The position numbers were made by a program, and so were the translations under genes. Positions 1-8,425 of a stretch of DNA of 64,000 nucleotides are shown here, one piece after another. Source of the DNA: DASQPA01 sp963757335 (GTDB lineage Bacteria > Acidobacteriota > Thermoanaerobaculia > Multivoradales > UBA5704); the NCBI GenBank assembly GCA_963757335.1, contig CAVWRJ010000017.1:62001-126000 (forward strand), written 5' to 3'. Position 1 is the stretch's first letter; every line of letters starts with the position of its first letter. The notes beneath the pieces are model-generated. The model was not told the origin of the DNA. It was given only the letters and a program-made list of their open reading frames with translations, and searched no databases.

Positions 1-256
1 TGGCGTTCCTGAAGCCGGCGGCGAGCGCCGCCGACTGCCCGGAGCTCCGGACCAGCCGGAGCACCCGCGCCCTGGGGTCTTCCACGGCGATCCGGCCGAG
101 CGCCGCCAAGCTGCCGTCGGTCGAAGCGTCGTCGATCCAGAGGACCTCGTAGCTCCGCCCAGAGCCGTCGAGGGCGGCGCGGATCTCCGCCGCCAGGATC
201 GCCAGATTTTCCTCTTCGTTGTGGACGGGGATGACGAGCGAGACGTCAACGGTCAA
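1..256 (-). CDS. Glycosyltransferase family 2, N-terminal part (runs off the window)
   Basis: The minus strand opens with a GT2 (GT-A fold) start: 'DVSLVIPVHNEEENL', then 'YEVLWIDDASTDGS' and 'VLRLVRSSGQSAAL'. This is the nucleotide-sugar-binding half of a DPM1/ArnC-type polyprenyl-phosphate glycosyltransferase. The start is taken as TTG at 256; the ATG further upstream is in another frame and soon meets a stop. About 85 residues are present. It diverges from an ArnT-like gene at 347. That pairing suggests a lipid-linked sugar being made (GT2) and transferred (GT83), which is an inference from context. Confidence 0.85.
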   Translation of the reverse strand, partial: MTVDVSLVIPVHNEEENLAILAAEIRAALDGSGRSYEVLWIDDASTDGSLAALGRIAVEDPRARVLRLVRSSGQSAALAAGFRNA

Positions 257-346
257 GGGAATCCCCGGGAGCGTGCTGGCGAACCCCTTGCATCGTAGTA
301 TCTTAGTCCACCCCGGTCGCCGCGACCGGTACGCGCGTAGGCTCCC

Positions 347-2167
347 TTGCGAACGATCGAGACCAACTCGTCCCGCCGGTTCTCCCTCTGGCCTTCGCGG
401 GTCCCGGCGGCGGCCCTGCCCGCGCTCGCCGGGGCGGAGCGCCGGACCTCGCGGCTCCTGCGGCTCGCCTGGTTCGCCCTTCTCCTCGCGGCGCTCGCCT
501 TCCGGCTCGGCGGCTATCCTCTCCTCGATCCGGACGAGGGGAGAAACGCCGAGGTCGCCCGCGAGATGGTGTCGACCGGCGACTACCTGGTGCCGCGGAT
601 CGACGGGCTGCCCTATCTCGACAAGCCGGTCCTCTTCTTCGCCGCCGACGCCCTGGCCTTGAAGCTGCTCGGTCCGAGCGAGCTCGCGGCGCGCCTCCCC
701 TCGCTGCTCTTCGCCCTCGCCACGGCGGGCCTCACCGCCTGGTTCGCCGCCCGGCTTTTCGGCGGCGACACTGCTGGCAATGCGGTCGACACTGCCGGCA
801 CTGCCGGCATCGCTGGAACTGTTGCCCTCGCGTCACCGCTCGCCGTGGCCTTCGCGCGGACGGTGATCTTCGACAGCATGCTGACTTTCTTCGTCACCCT
901 GTCCCTGGTCGCCTTTTATCTCGCGATCGAAAAGCCGGCGGAGGGGCGTGGCAGCATCCCCGTCTGGGCCTGGAGCACCCTCGCCTGGATGGCGATGGGC
1001 CTAGGGGTGCTCGTCAAGGGGCCGGTCGCCCTCGGCGTGGTGCTCCTCGTGGTGGTTCCCTACGCTTTCTGGCGCCGCGCCGGAAAGGCCCTCTGGTACC
1101 CGCTCGGCCCGCTCGTGTTCCTCGGGATCATCCTGCCCTGGGTGTGGGCGATGTCCCGGCAGGTCCCGGAGTACCTCCACTACACCCTGGTCTCGGAGAC
1201 CTGGCGGCGGCTGACCACCGACCGGTTCGAGCGCACCGGCCCGTTCTGGTACTTCCTCCCCTGCCTGCTCGTCGGCGCCCTCCCCTGGTCGTTCGTGGTC
1301 CTCGGGGCCCGCCGGCGCCTGCCCCGGCGGGACGAGAACGGCCGGCTCGACCGGCGGCTGGTCTTCCTGCTCCTCTGGATCGCCCTCCCCCTCGTCCTCT
1401 TCTCGCTCTCCCACTCGAAGCGGCCGCAGTACATCCTGCCGCTCCTCCCGGCGGTGGCCCTGCTCGTGGCGGCGGCCTGGCGGGGTCGAGATGCGGGTCC
1501 GCTGCCCGGCGTTCGGGCGGGGGCTTTGGCGTGGATCGGGTTTGGCGCTCTGCTGCTCGCCGCCGGCCTCCTTCTCCCCGGGCGCCACGCCCTGCCGCCG
1601 GAGCAGGTGGGGCCGATCGCGCGGGCCGCCCTCGCCTGGGGCCTGGCGGCGATCCTCGGGGGGATCGGCGCCTGGCTCTCCGCGACCAGGAGGGAGTGGG
1701 CCCTCTTCGCCCTCGCCCTGCCCGCCGCGGCGTTGCCCCTCCTCTTCGTCCCCGTGCTCGCCACGATGGGCGACGCCTTCTCCTCCCGCGACCTGGCCGT
1801 GGCCGTCGCCCCCTACCTGACCCCGGGGGTCGAGGTGGTGGGGGTACGGGCGTTCCCCACGTCGCTCCCGTTCTACCTCGGGCGTACTCTCCTGGTGGTC
1901 GGCCCGCGGGGCCGGGAGCTGACCAGCAACTACATCGTCGATTCCTACCCCAAGTGGCTCCAGGCGCCGGGCACTCCGCTCCGCCCCCTCGCATGGTGGC
2001 AGGGCGCCCTCGCCGCCTGTAGCCATCCCATGCTCTTCGTCGTCCACAGCGAGGATCGGGAGAACCGGGCGGTCCTCGACGGAGCGGGGCTCCCCCGGCG
2101 CTACACCGACAACGATTTCGCCGCCTACGGACCCTGCACCCCGCCGCCACCGGCTGGCAGCTCCTAG
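347..2167 (+). CDS. ArnT-like glycosyltransferase (GT83/PMT family)
   Basis: This 606-residue protein is polytopic, with about a dozen hydrophobic segments. Its first extracytoplasmic loop carries the family signature 'YPLLDPDEGRNAEVAREM' (about residues 56-75) with the acidic D-E pair, followed by 'GLPYLDKP'. Family members transfer a sugar from a polyprenyl-phosphate donor to lipid A or another envelope acceptor on the periplasmic face. The TTG at 347 is the longest reasonable start; N-terminal residues before 'RLLRLAWFALLL' are not hydrophobic, so a later start is possible. A low-complexity insert (DTAGTAGIAGT-like) sits near residues 143-163. The stop is 2 nt before the next gene, so the two are probably co-transcribed. 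Confidence 0.82.
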   Translation: MRTIETNSSRRFSLWPSRVPAAALPALAGAERRTSRLLRLAWFALLLAALAFRLGGYPLLDPDEGRNAEVAREMVSTGDYLVPRIDGLPYLDKPVLFFAADALALKLLGPSELAARLPSLLFALATAGLTAWFAARLFGGDTAGNAVDTAGTAGIAGTVALASPLAVAFARTVIFDSMLTFFVTLSLVAFYLAIEKPAEGRGSIPVWAWSTLAWMAMGLGVLVKGPVALGVVLLVVVPYAFWRRAGKALWYPLGPLVFLGIILPWVWAMSRQVPEYLHYTLVSETWRRLTTDRFERTGPFWYFLPCLLVGALPWSFVVLGARRRLPRRDENGRLDRRLVFLLLWIALPLVLFSLSHSKRPQYILPLLPAVALLVAAAWRGRDAGPLPGVRAGALAWIGFGALLLAAGLLLPGRHALPPEQVGPIARAALAWGLAAILGGIGAWLSATRREWALFALALPAAALPLLFVPVLATMGDAFSSRDLAVAVAPYLTPGVEVVGVRAFPTSLPFYLGRTLLVVGPRGRELTSNYIVDSYPKWLQAPGTPLRPLAWWQGALAACSHPMLFVVHSEDRENRAVLDGAGLPRRYTDNDFAAYGPCTPPPPAGSS

Positions 2168-2169
2168 GC

Positions 2170-4041
2170 GTGTGCGGGATCTACGGTGCCGTCTCGCCGA
2201 GCGGCCGGACCCTCGGTGACCCCGGCGCGCTGGGCGAGATTCTCGCCGGGATGGGGCGCGCCCTTCACCACCGCGGTCCGGACGGCCATGCCATGCGAGT
2301 CGAGGCCGGCGCCGGCCTGGGGGTCGAGCGCCTGCGGATCGTCGACCTCGACCCTCGCGCCGACCAACCCTTCGCGAGCCCGGCCGGCCGGCTCTGGCTC
2401 GCCTGCAACGGCGAGATCTACAACGCTCCCGAGCTCCGCCGGCGCTACCGGGACTACCCCTTCGTCTCGCGCTCCGACGTCGAGACCCTCCTCCCCCTCT
2501 ACCGTGACCGGGGTCTCGCCGGCCTCGCCGAGCTCGACGGCATGTTCGGCCTCGCCCTCTGGGACGGCGGCTCCCGGCGGCTGATCCTCGCCCGCGACCG
2601 GGCGGGGGAGAAGCCGCTCTTCTACGCCCGGCTGGGGGAGGCGGTCTGGTTCGCCTCCGAGGTCCAGGCGCTCCTCGGGGTGCCCGGCCTCTCCCGGGAG
2701 CTCGACGAGGTGGCCCTCGCCCAGTTCCTCGCCCTGGGCTATGTCCTCGAACCGCGCACCCTCTTCACCGCCGTCTGCCGGGTCGAGGCGGGGACCTTCC
2801 TCTGCTTCTCTCAGGATGGCGAAGTGGAGCGGGTCCGCTACTGGGACCCCGCCGCGATCGCCGCCGGGCCGCCGCCGGCCGGCCCGGCGGTGCCGCGCCT
2901 GCGCTCGCTCGTCGAGGCCGCGGTCGCCAGGCAGGTGGTGGCCGACGTGCCGGTGGGGGTGTTCACCAGCGGCGGGCTCGACTCGTCGATCCTCGCCGCC
3001 CTCGCCGCCCGGAACCTGGGGGCGGACCAGGTCCACACCTACTCCGCCCGCTTCACCGCCCGCTCCTACGACGAGTCCGCCTGGGCGACCCGGGTCGCCG
3101 CGAAGCTCGGCACCCGCCACGTCGAGGTGCCCTGCGACGAAGGGGACCTGCTGGCAGCCTGGACGGCGGTGACCGACCGCCTCGCCGAGCCCCTGGCCGA
3201 CCCCGCCACCCTCCCCGTCTACCTGCTGGCGCGGGCGGCGCGGGCGGAGGTCAAGGTGGTCCTCTCCGGCGAGGGGGCCGACGAGCTGTTCGGCGGCTAT
3301 CCCACCTACCTCGGCCACCGCCTCGCCCCCGGGTTCCTGAGTCTGCCCGGCCCCCTGCGGCGCGGCCTCGCCGCCGGCCTGGCGCGGCTCCCCTCCTCCG
3401 GCCGCAAGGTGACCTTCGAGTACCTCCTCAAGCGGTTCCAGGCCGAGGCCGAGCGCCCCTGGGCCGAGCGCCACCTCTGCTGGTTCGGCACCGGCCTCGT
3501 CGGCGACCGGGCGGGCTGGCAGCGGGCCGGCCTCGACGCCCTGCTCGCCGAGGCGGGGGACGACCCGGCCGCGGCCCTCCTCCTCGACTACCGGACCTAC
3601 CTGCGGGACGGCCTCCTGGTCAAGGTCGACCGGGCGACCATGCTGAGCTCGGTCGAGGCCCGGGCCCCCTACCTCGACCGCGACCTCTCCAGCTTCGCGC
3701 TTCGTCTGCCAATCGGAGAGAAGATCCGCGGCCTCGAAGGCAAGCGGGTGCTCAAGCGGGCGGCTCTCGCCTGGCTGCCGCGGGCGGTCGTCTACCGCCG
3801 GAAGCGCGGGCTCTCGGTGCCGGTCGCCGGCTGGATCAACGGCGGTCTCCGCGCGGAGGTCGATCGTCTGCTCGAACCGGAGCGGCTGAAGCGCCAGGGG
3901 CTCCTGGACGCCGCCCGGATCGGCGGTTTTCTCGCCGCGCACCGAGCCGGCCGGGCCAACCACGCGCGGCCGCTCTGGGCGGCGCTGATCCTGGGGCGCT
4001 GGCTGGAGCGCTGGCTGCCGGAGGGTACTGGGTCCTTTTGA
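2170..4041 (+). CDS. asnB: Asparagine synthetase, glutamine-hydrolysing
   Basis: This 623-residue protein begins Met-Cys-Gly-Ile-Tyr, placing the catalytic Cys2 of the N-terminal Ntn glutaminase and fixing the GTG start at 2170. Class II amidotransferase motifs follow ('HHRGPDG', 'CNGEIYN'). The synthetase half has the PP-loop 'FTSGGLDSSI' (about residues 264-273) and 'VLSGEGADELFGGYP'. Members make asparagine from aspartate, glutamine and ATP; homologues in glycan loci (WbpS/exosortase-type) amidate sugars or peptides instead. Standing directly behind an ArnT-like gene, an envelope-glycan role is possible. The stop codon lies inside the left arm of an inverted repeat (4026-4114). Confidence 0.9.
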   Translation: MCGIYGAVSPSGRTLGDPGALGEILAGMGRALHHRGPDGHAMRVEAGAGLGVERLRIVDLDPRADQPFASPAGRLWLACNGEIYNAPELRRRYRDYPFVSRSDVETLLPLYRDRGLAGLAELDGMFGLALWDGGSRRLILARDRAGEKPLFYARLGEAVWFASEVQALLGVPGLSRELDEVALAQFLALGYVLEPRTLFTAVCRVEAGTFLCFSQDGEVERVRYWDPAAIAAGPPPAGPAVPRLRSLVEAAVARQVVADVPVGVFTSGGLDSSILAALAARNLGADQVHTYSARFTARSYDESAWATRVAAKLGTRHVEVPCDEGDLLAAWTAVTDRLAEPLADPATLPVYLLARAARAEVKVVLSGEGADELFGGYPTYLGHRLAPGFLSLPGPLRRGLAAGLARLPSSGRKVTFEYLLKRFQAEAERPWAERHLCWFGTGLVGDRAGWQRAGLDALLAEAGDDPAAALLLDYRTYLRDGLLVKVDRATMLSSVEARAPYLDRDLSSFALRLPIGEKIRGLEGKRVLKRAALAWLPRAVVYRRKRGLSVPVAGWINGGLRAEVDRLLEPERLKRQGLLDAARIGGFLAAHRAGRANHARPLWAALILGRWLERWLPEGTGSF

Positions 4042-4114
4042 ACCTGCGGGGCGGTCTCCTTCGGGCGCTCCGCTTTAGCCAGTCGCCCGTCCTCGAATTC
4101 AAACGGACCCAGTA
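4026..4114. repeat. Dispersed hairpin element, copy 1
   Basis: Arms 4026-4042 and 4098-4114 are inverted with 16 of 17 matches (TACTGGGTCC.. against ..GGACCCAGTA). The inside carries the family core 'CCTGCGG', 'CTCCTTCGGGCGCTCCGC' and 'GCCAGTCGC'. Two further copies (34235-34314, 56582-56659) share the core but have different, still self-complementary arms. The left arm includes the last codons and stop of asnB. Confidence 0.85.
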
Positions 4115-4172
4115 CCTGCCGGAGCGGCGATGAGGTACCCAGGGCAATGAAGTGGTAACATAAAGATCTTCC

Positions 4173-6336
4173 ATGACTTCGCGCTGGCGCCGGCGTGGCC
4201 GGTTCTCGGTGATCCTGCCGCTCGCCGCGGCGTTGGGGCTGTCCGTCCTCCTTTTCGTTTATGCCAGCCGGCAGGAGGACGAGACCCTGCGGCGGACCTT
4301 CGCGGATCGGGCCCGGCCCTTGGCCTCGGCCGTCCGGGTGAGCTGTGACAGTCACCTGGAGGTCCTGATCTCCTTGAACGCCCTGTTCTCGAGCGTTCCC
4401 ACCATCAGCCGGGAGGAGTTCAGCGGCTTCGTGTCGAGGTCCCTCCCCCGGCATCCGGGCATCCGGGGTCTGTCGTGGAATCCGCGCATCGAAGCCCAGG
4501 ACCGTGCCCGCTTCGAGGCCGAGACCGGAGCCCCCATCACCCAAGTCGATCCCCAGGGACTGCGCGTGCTGGCGCCGCCCAAGGCCGAGTACGTGGTCGT
4601 GCGCTATGTCGAGCCGGCCACGGACCAGCGGGCCCTGGGCCTCGACGTGGCGGCGGGACCCGTGCGGCTCGCGGCTTTAGCCCAAGCCCGGGACCTGGGA
4701 CAGATCGCGGCGACGGGGCCGCTCCGGCTGGTCAACGACGGCGGGGAGCAGCTCTCCATCCTCCTCTTCGCCCCCGTCTACGGGGTCGGGAAGGTCCCGG
4801 CGACGGTCGAACAGCGCCGGAGCGAGATCCGCGGCTACGCCACCGGCGCCTTCCGCCTCGGCGACCTGGTGGAGACCGCGCTCCGCGACCTGCCGCGGGA
4901 CGACGTGACGGTCGCCCTCTTCGACGACGAGGTCCCGACGGCCCCGGCGCTGCTTTACGAGGATTCACAGTGGAGAAACCGGGAGGAGAAGGCCGCGAGG
5001 GGGCTCGAATGGCGGGAGTCCTTCGTCTTCGGGGGGCGGCCGTGGGAGGTGCGGGTGGCGGCGACCCGCGCTTTCCAAACCGACTACCGGTCGTGGTACG
5101 CCTGGTTCATCCTGCTCGGCGGATTTCTCTTCAGCGGGCTGCTCGGCGCCTTCCTCCTCATGGTCATCTCGCGAGCAGCCCGGGTGGAGGAGCTGGTGGT
5201 ACGCCGCACCGCCGAGCTCCAGAACGAGCTCAAGGAGCGCCAGAAGGCCGAGGAGGTCGTCCGGCTGAGCGAGGCGCGCAACCGCGACCTCCTGGAGAAC
5301 ATGATCGGCGGGATCATCACCTTCAACGAGCGGAGCCGGATCGAGTCGGTGAACCCGGCCGCCGAACGGATTTTCGGCTACCTGCAAGAAGAGCTCCTCG
5401 GCGAGAGCGTCGCTATCCTCCTGGCCGACGTGCCGGCCGCCGATCCAGAGCTCTTCCTCCGCCAGGCGCACCGGGGGGCGGTCGGCCGGGTGACGGAGGT
5501 CTGGGGGCGGCGTAAGAACGGCGAGCTCTTCGTCACCGAGGCGGCGCTCTTCGAGTTCGCGGCGCCCGAAGGCCGCCGTTTCGCCGCCAACTTCCAGGAC
5601 ATCTCGGAGCGGCGGGAGGTGGATCGGCTGAAGTCGGAGTTCGTCTCGACGGTGAGCCACGAGCTGCGCACGCCGCTCACCTCGATCCGCGGCGCCCTCG
5701 GCCTGCTGGCGGCCGGTGTCCTGGGCGAGCTCTCCCCCGAGGTCCGTGAAATCCTCTGTCTGGCCGAGCGCAATTCGGTCCGGCTCACCGCTCTCATCAA
5801 CGACATCCTGGATTTCGAGCGGCTGGACAGCGGCCGGATCGAGATGCAGCGCGCCCACGTGGACCTGGGCCCCCTGTTCGAGCAGTCGCTCGATGCGGTG
5901 CGCCTCGTCGCCGACGAGCGGGGGATCGCCCTGGTCGGCGATGCCGCCCGGGCTTGAGGTGTGGGGGGATGCGACGCGCATCGTCCAGGTCCTCATCAAC
6001 CTGGTCTCCAACGCCATCAAGTTCTCGCCGCCGGGGCGTCAAGTCACGGTCTGGGCCGAGGCGAGAGAAGACGGCTGGGTGAGGATCTTGGTGAAAGACC
6101 AGGGCAGAGGCATCCCCGCCAGCCACCAGCAGATCATTTTCGAGCGCTTCGCCCATGTCGAGACTTCGGACTTGAGAGACCAGAGCGGGACGGGGCTCGG
6201 CCTCGCGATCTGCAAGGCGATCGTCGAGCACCACGGGGGGCGGATCGGCGTCGACAGCGAGCCCGGGGTGGGGAGCACCTTCTGGTTCGACCTCCCCGGT
6301 GCGCCCGGGTTGAGTGAGGATGCGGTCGCGTCCTAG
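4173..6336 (+). CDS. CHASE-PAS hybrid-free sensor histidine kinase (one frameshift)
   Basis: About 720 residues across one frame break. In order: TM1 (about 10-30), a periplasmic CHASE domain (about 75-265, with 'HPGIRGLSWNPRI'), TM2 (about 308-332), a PAS domain (about 365-470), HisKA with 'STVSHELRTPLTSIRG' (His496), then HATPase_c with N-box 'NLVSNAIKFS', 'DQGRGIP' and 'GTGLGLAIC'. The frame breaks near 5945-5957, where the first frame ends in TGA; the next frame continues 'GLEVWGDATRIVQVLINL' without loss, so one base is probably wrong. There is no receiver domain and no adjacent response regulator, so this is an orphan kinase. CHASE domains sense small extracellular ligands; the ligand here is unknown. 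Confidence 0.85.
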
Positions 6337-6422
6337 GGGTCCAGTCACAGTAGATTTGACGGTCGCCTGAAGCCTGCCCACCCCCCCGCCGCGGCTTGCG
6401 CTGGCGCGGCGGTCTGGCTACC

Positions 6423-6819
6423 ATGGATCCGATGGGTCGCCTGCCTCTCCTCCGCGCGCTCTCCGCCCTGGTCCTGGTCGCCAGCCTGCTCCTGCTCGCC
6501 CGGGTGCCGGACTGCGACTCGGAGTCGTGCCGGATGTCGAGGTCGGCGCGGGCGGCGTGCCGGCAGATAGGCCTCGACTGCTGCCAACCGTCCGCGGAGC
6601 GGCTTCGCCCACGTCTCGGCCCAGCCCCAGCTGCCGGACCTCGTGCTCGCTCCGGTCGATCATCTCGGCACCGCGGGTATCGCGGCCAACGCGGCCAATG
6701 CCGCCACCGCCGCCAACGCCGGGTCCCTCCCGGCCCGCCGCCGTACCGAGCTCCTGCCCGCCCCGGCGATCGTCCAGGGGGTGGGCTTCTACACCCTCTT
6801 CGCCGTCTTCCTGATTTAA
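6423..6819 (+). CDS. Small exported Cys-containing protein of unknown function (frameshifted)
   Basis: ATG at 6423 opens a signal/anchor segment ('LVLVASLLLLARV') followed by a Cys-rich stretch ('PDCDSESC', 'GLDCCQP'). Near 6600 the frame shifts; the other frame continues 'GFAHVSAQPQLPDLVLAP', then an Ala/Asn low-complexity run, and ends 'QGVGFYTLFAVFLI' before TAA at 6817-6819. I do not recognise a family. Its position 86 nt before the selenoprotein candidate, with hydrophobic ends and paired cysteines, suggests it belongs to the same envelope metal- or thiol-handling operon. That is context only. The joining of the two frames is less certain than for the conserved genes. Confidence 0.45.
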
Positions 6820-6905
6820 AGCTTCCTGGGAGAAGTGTGTCCGGACGAGCGCTTCTAACGCGCTCGCGCCAACCTTTACCCCTTTCCAGCCCAAGGAGGC
6901 TCGTC

Positions 6906-7394
6906 ATGAAGAAGTCTTTGATTCTATTCGCTCTCCTCTCCCTTCCCACGGTCGCCGCGGCTGAGGTCCGCCACGTCGAGATCGACGTCGCCGGCTATCT
7001 CTGCGGGCTCTGAGTGCACAACATCACGACGGCCGTGCGCCGTCTCTCGTTTGCCCCGGCGCCCCAGGACATGAAGGTCACCGACGTCAAGAAGGGGCAC
7101 TTCGTCTTCACCCCCCGGCCCGACCGGCCGGTCGCCTGGAAGGAGATGCACGACGGGATCGTCAAGGCCGGCTACGACATCGAGGCGACCTCGATCGAGG
7201 TGCGCGGGAGCTTGACCGCCGAGGGTCGCCTGCAGGCCTCCGGAACCGGCCAGATCTTCGTCCTCTCCGGCGCGAACCTCGGAAAGCTCCGCCAGGAGGT
7301 GCCCGTGGGCACTCTCTTCACTGTGAACGGGCCCTGGGGGCAGGGCCCGGAGGGCGAGTCGATCGCGGTCGAGCGCTGGGAGGTGGGAAAGTGA
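6906..7394 (+). CDS. HMA/MerP-like periplasmic protein, candidate selenoprotein (Cys33-x-x-Sec36)
   Basis: ATG at 6906 has a strong Shine-Dalgarno site (AAGGAGG, 7 nt). A signal peptide (residues 1-19) is followed by 'EVRHVEIDVAGYLCGL', then an in-frame TGA at 7011-7013, then 'VHNITTAVRRL' and 'GIVKAGYDIEATSIEV'. Read through, this is one 162-residue protein with the beta-alpha-beta layout of heavy-metal-associated domains. The metal motif Cys-x-x-Cys becomes Cys33-Gly-Leu-TGA36. Translation ending at the TGA would leave a 35-residue peptide with only half the motif. A 6-bp hairpin at 7028-7044 fits a bacterial SECIS. The stop overlaps the next start by 4 nt. Alternatives are a TGC-to-TGA sequence error, or reinitiation at GTG 7014. 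Confidence 0.7.
7028..7044 (+). promoter_or_regulatory. SECIS-like hairpin downstream of the in-frame TGA
   Basis: GACGGC (7028-7033) pairs perfectly with GCCGTC (7039-7044) around the loop CGTGC. The apical loop starts 20 nt after the TGA and has G at its second position. Both fit the published bacterial SECIS pattern as I know it (loop roughly 16-37 nt downstream, G among the first two loop bases). Short GC-rich hairpins are common in this DNA, so the hairpin alone proves little. Confidence 0.5.
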
Positions 7395-8284
7395 GGCCGT
7401 TTAAGGCGGCCCCTTTCCTCGCGCTCCTCCTGCTCCCCGGCGCGATCGCCAGCGCCGCTCCTCTCCGCACGGAGGCCCCCGGCACCGGGGTCTACCGCGG
7501 CTTCGCGTTCCTGGGTGAGGTCACGGTGGGGGAGGAGCACGGCGGATTCGATGGCAGCCAGGATCTGCGGGAAACGGTGGTCGCGACCGAGCTGCGCTAC
7601 ACCCCGGCGACGAGCTGGAGCTTCGCCTTGACGATCCCCCGGGTCGAGCGCTCGGCGCGGGTGGCCGGGGTGGGGAGGGCGGCGCTCTCCGGCCTCGGGG
7701 ATGTGGCGGTCACCGGCAAGTACCGCTTCTTCCGCCAGCTCGGCCGCTGGGGGGACCGCCAGGCCGCCCTGGAGATGGGGGTGAAGCTGCCGACCGGCGA
7801 GAGCGGCGCGCCGGTCGACCTCCGCTTCCCTCTCGCGCTCCGCCGGACCCTGGAGCCGGGGAGCGGCTCGACCGACGCCTTTCTCGACCTCTCCTACCAG
7901 CAGGCCCACGGCCGCTTCGTCCAGGCCGCCGCCGCCGGCTATCGGGTCAACGGCGAGGACGGGGGCTACCGCTTCGGCGACGAGGCCCATCTCCGGCTCG
8001 ACGCCGAGGCCATCGTCCTCCCGCTGAGCTACGAGACCCCCGGGCACGAAGTCTTCGCGCTCCTCGAAACCAGCCTCGAGCACCGCGCCGCCGACAGCTA
8101 CCGCGGGACCCTCCTCGCCGGAACCCGCCGCACCGAGCTCCTCCTCGCCCCCGGCCTCGAATACGTGGCGACCGAGCAGCTCTCGCTCGGCCTCTCCGTG
8201 GCGTTTCCGGTCGTCTCCCGGGTCGATCGGGAGGGGCGCAAGAGCCGCTTCAACGCCCTGGTCGAGGCGCGCTTTGCGCTCTGA
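7391..8284 (+). CDS. Outer-membrane beta-barrel protein (MetA/transporter-like)
   Basis: 297 residues, with GTG start at 7391 overlapping the previous stop by 4 nt (GTGA), so translation is coupled to the selenoprotein candidate. A signal peptide (about 1-22) is followed by alternating amphipathic strands ('ELRYTPATSWSFALTIP', 'GDVAVTGKYRFF', 'ALEMGVKLPTGES') and a C-terminal 'ALVEARFAL' ending in an aliphatic residue rather than Phe. The pattern resembles the PF13557-type outer-membrane proteins found beside metal or aromatic-compound transport genes. A role in moving or sensing the ligand of the HMA protein is inferred from coupling alone. Confidence 0.65.
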   Translation: MRPFKAAPFLALLLLPGAIASAAPLRTEAPGTGVYRGFAFLGEVTVGEEHGGFDGSQDLRETVVATELRYTPATSWSFALTIPRVERSARVAGVGRAALSGLGDVAVTGKYRFFRQLGRWGDRQAALEMGVKLPTGESGAPVDLRFPLALRRTLEPGSGSTDAFLDLSYQQAHGRFVQAAAAGYRVNGEDGGYRFGDEAHLRLDAEAIVLPLSYETPGHEVFALLETSLEHRAADSYRGTLLAGTRRTELLLAPGLEYVATEQLSLGLSVAFPVVSRVDREGRKSRFNALVEARFAL

Positions 8285-8425
8285 CCGGCGCCGAGGGCAG
8301 GTTCGCCGTCACGGATTCCCGGCGCACCGGACGGGCAGATTGAAGATTCAACTTTGAATCGGCCCTCCTCTGCTATCCTGGCTCGATGATCGAGCGCCTC
8401 CTCCAACCCCGGCTCCTCGACGGTG

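Noticed and set aside
5955..5957. TGA in the histidine kinase as another Sec codon
   Set aside because: Sequence after the TGA continues the kinase in a different frame, so this is a frameshift, not recoding.
8345..8360. Palindrome GATTCAACTTTGAATC as an operator
   Set aside because: A single occurrence with one mismatch, located after the barrel-protein gene rather than before a start; not enough to call a site.
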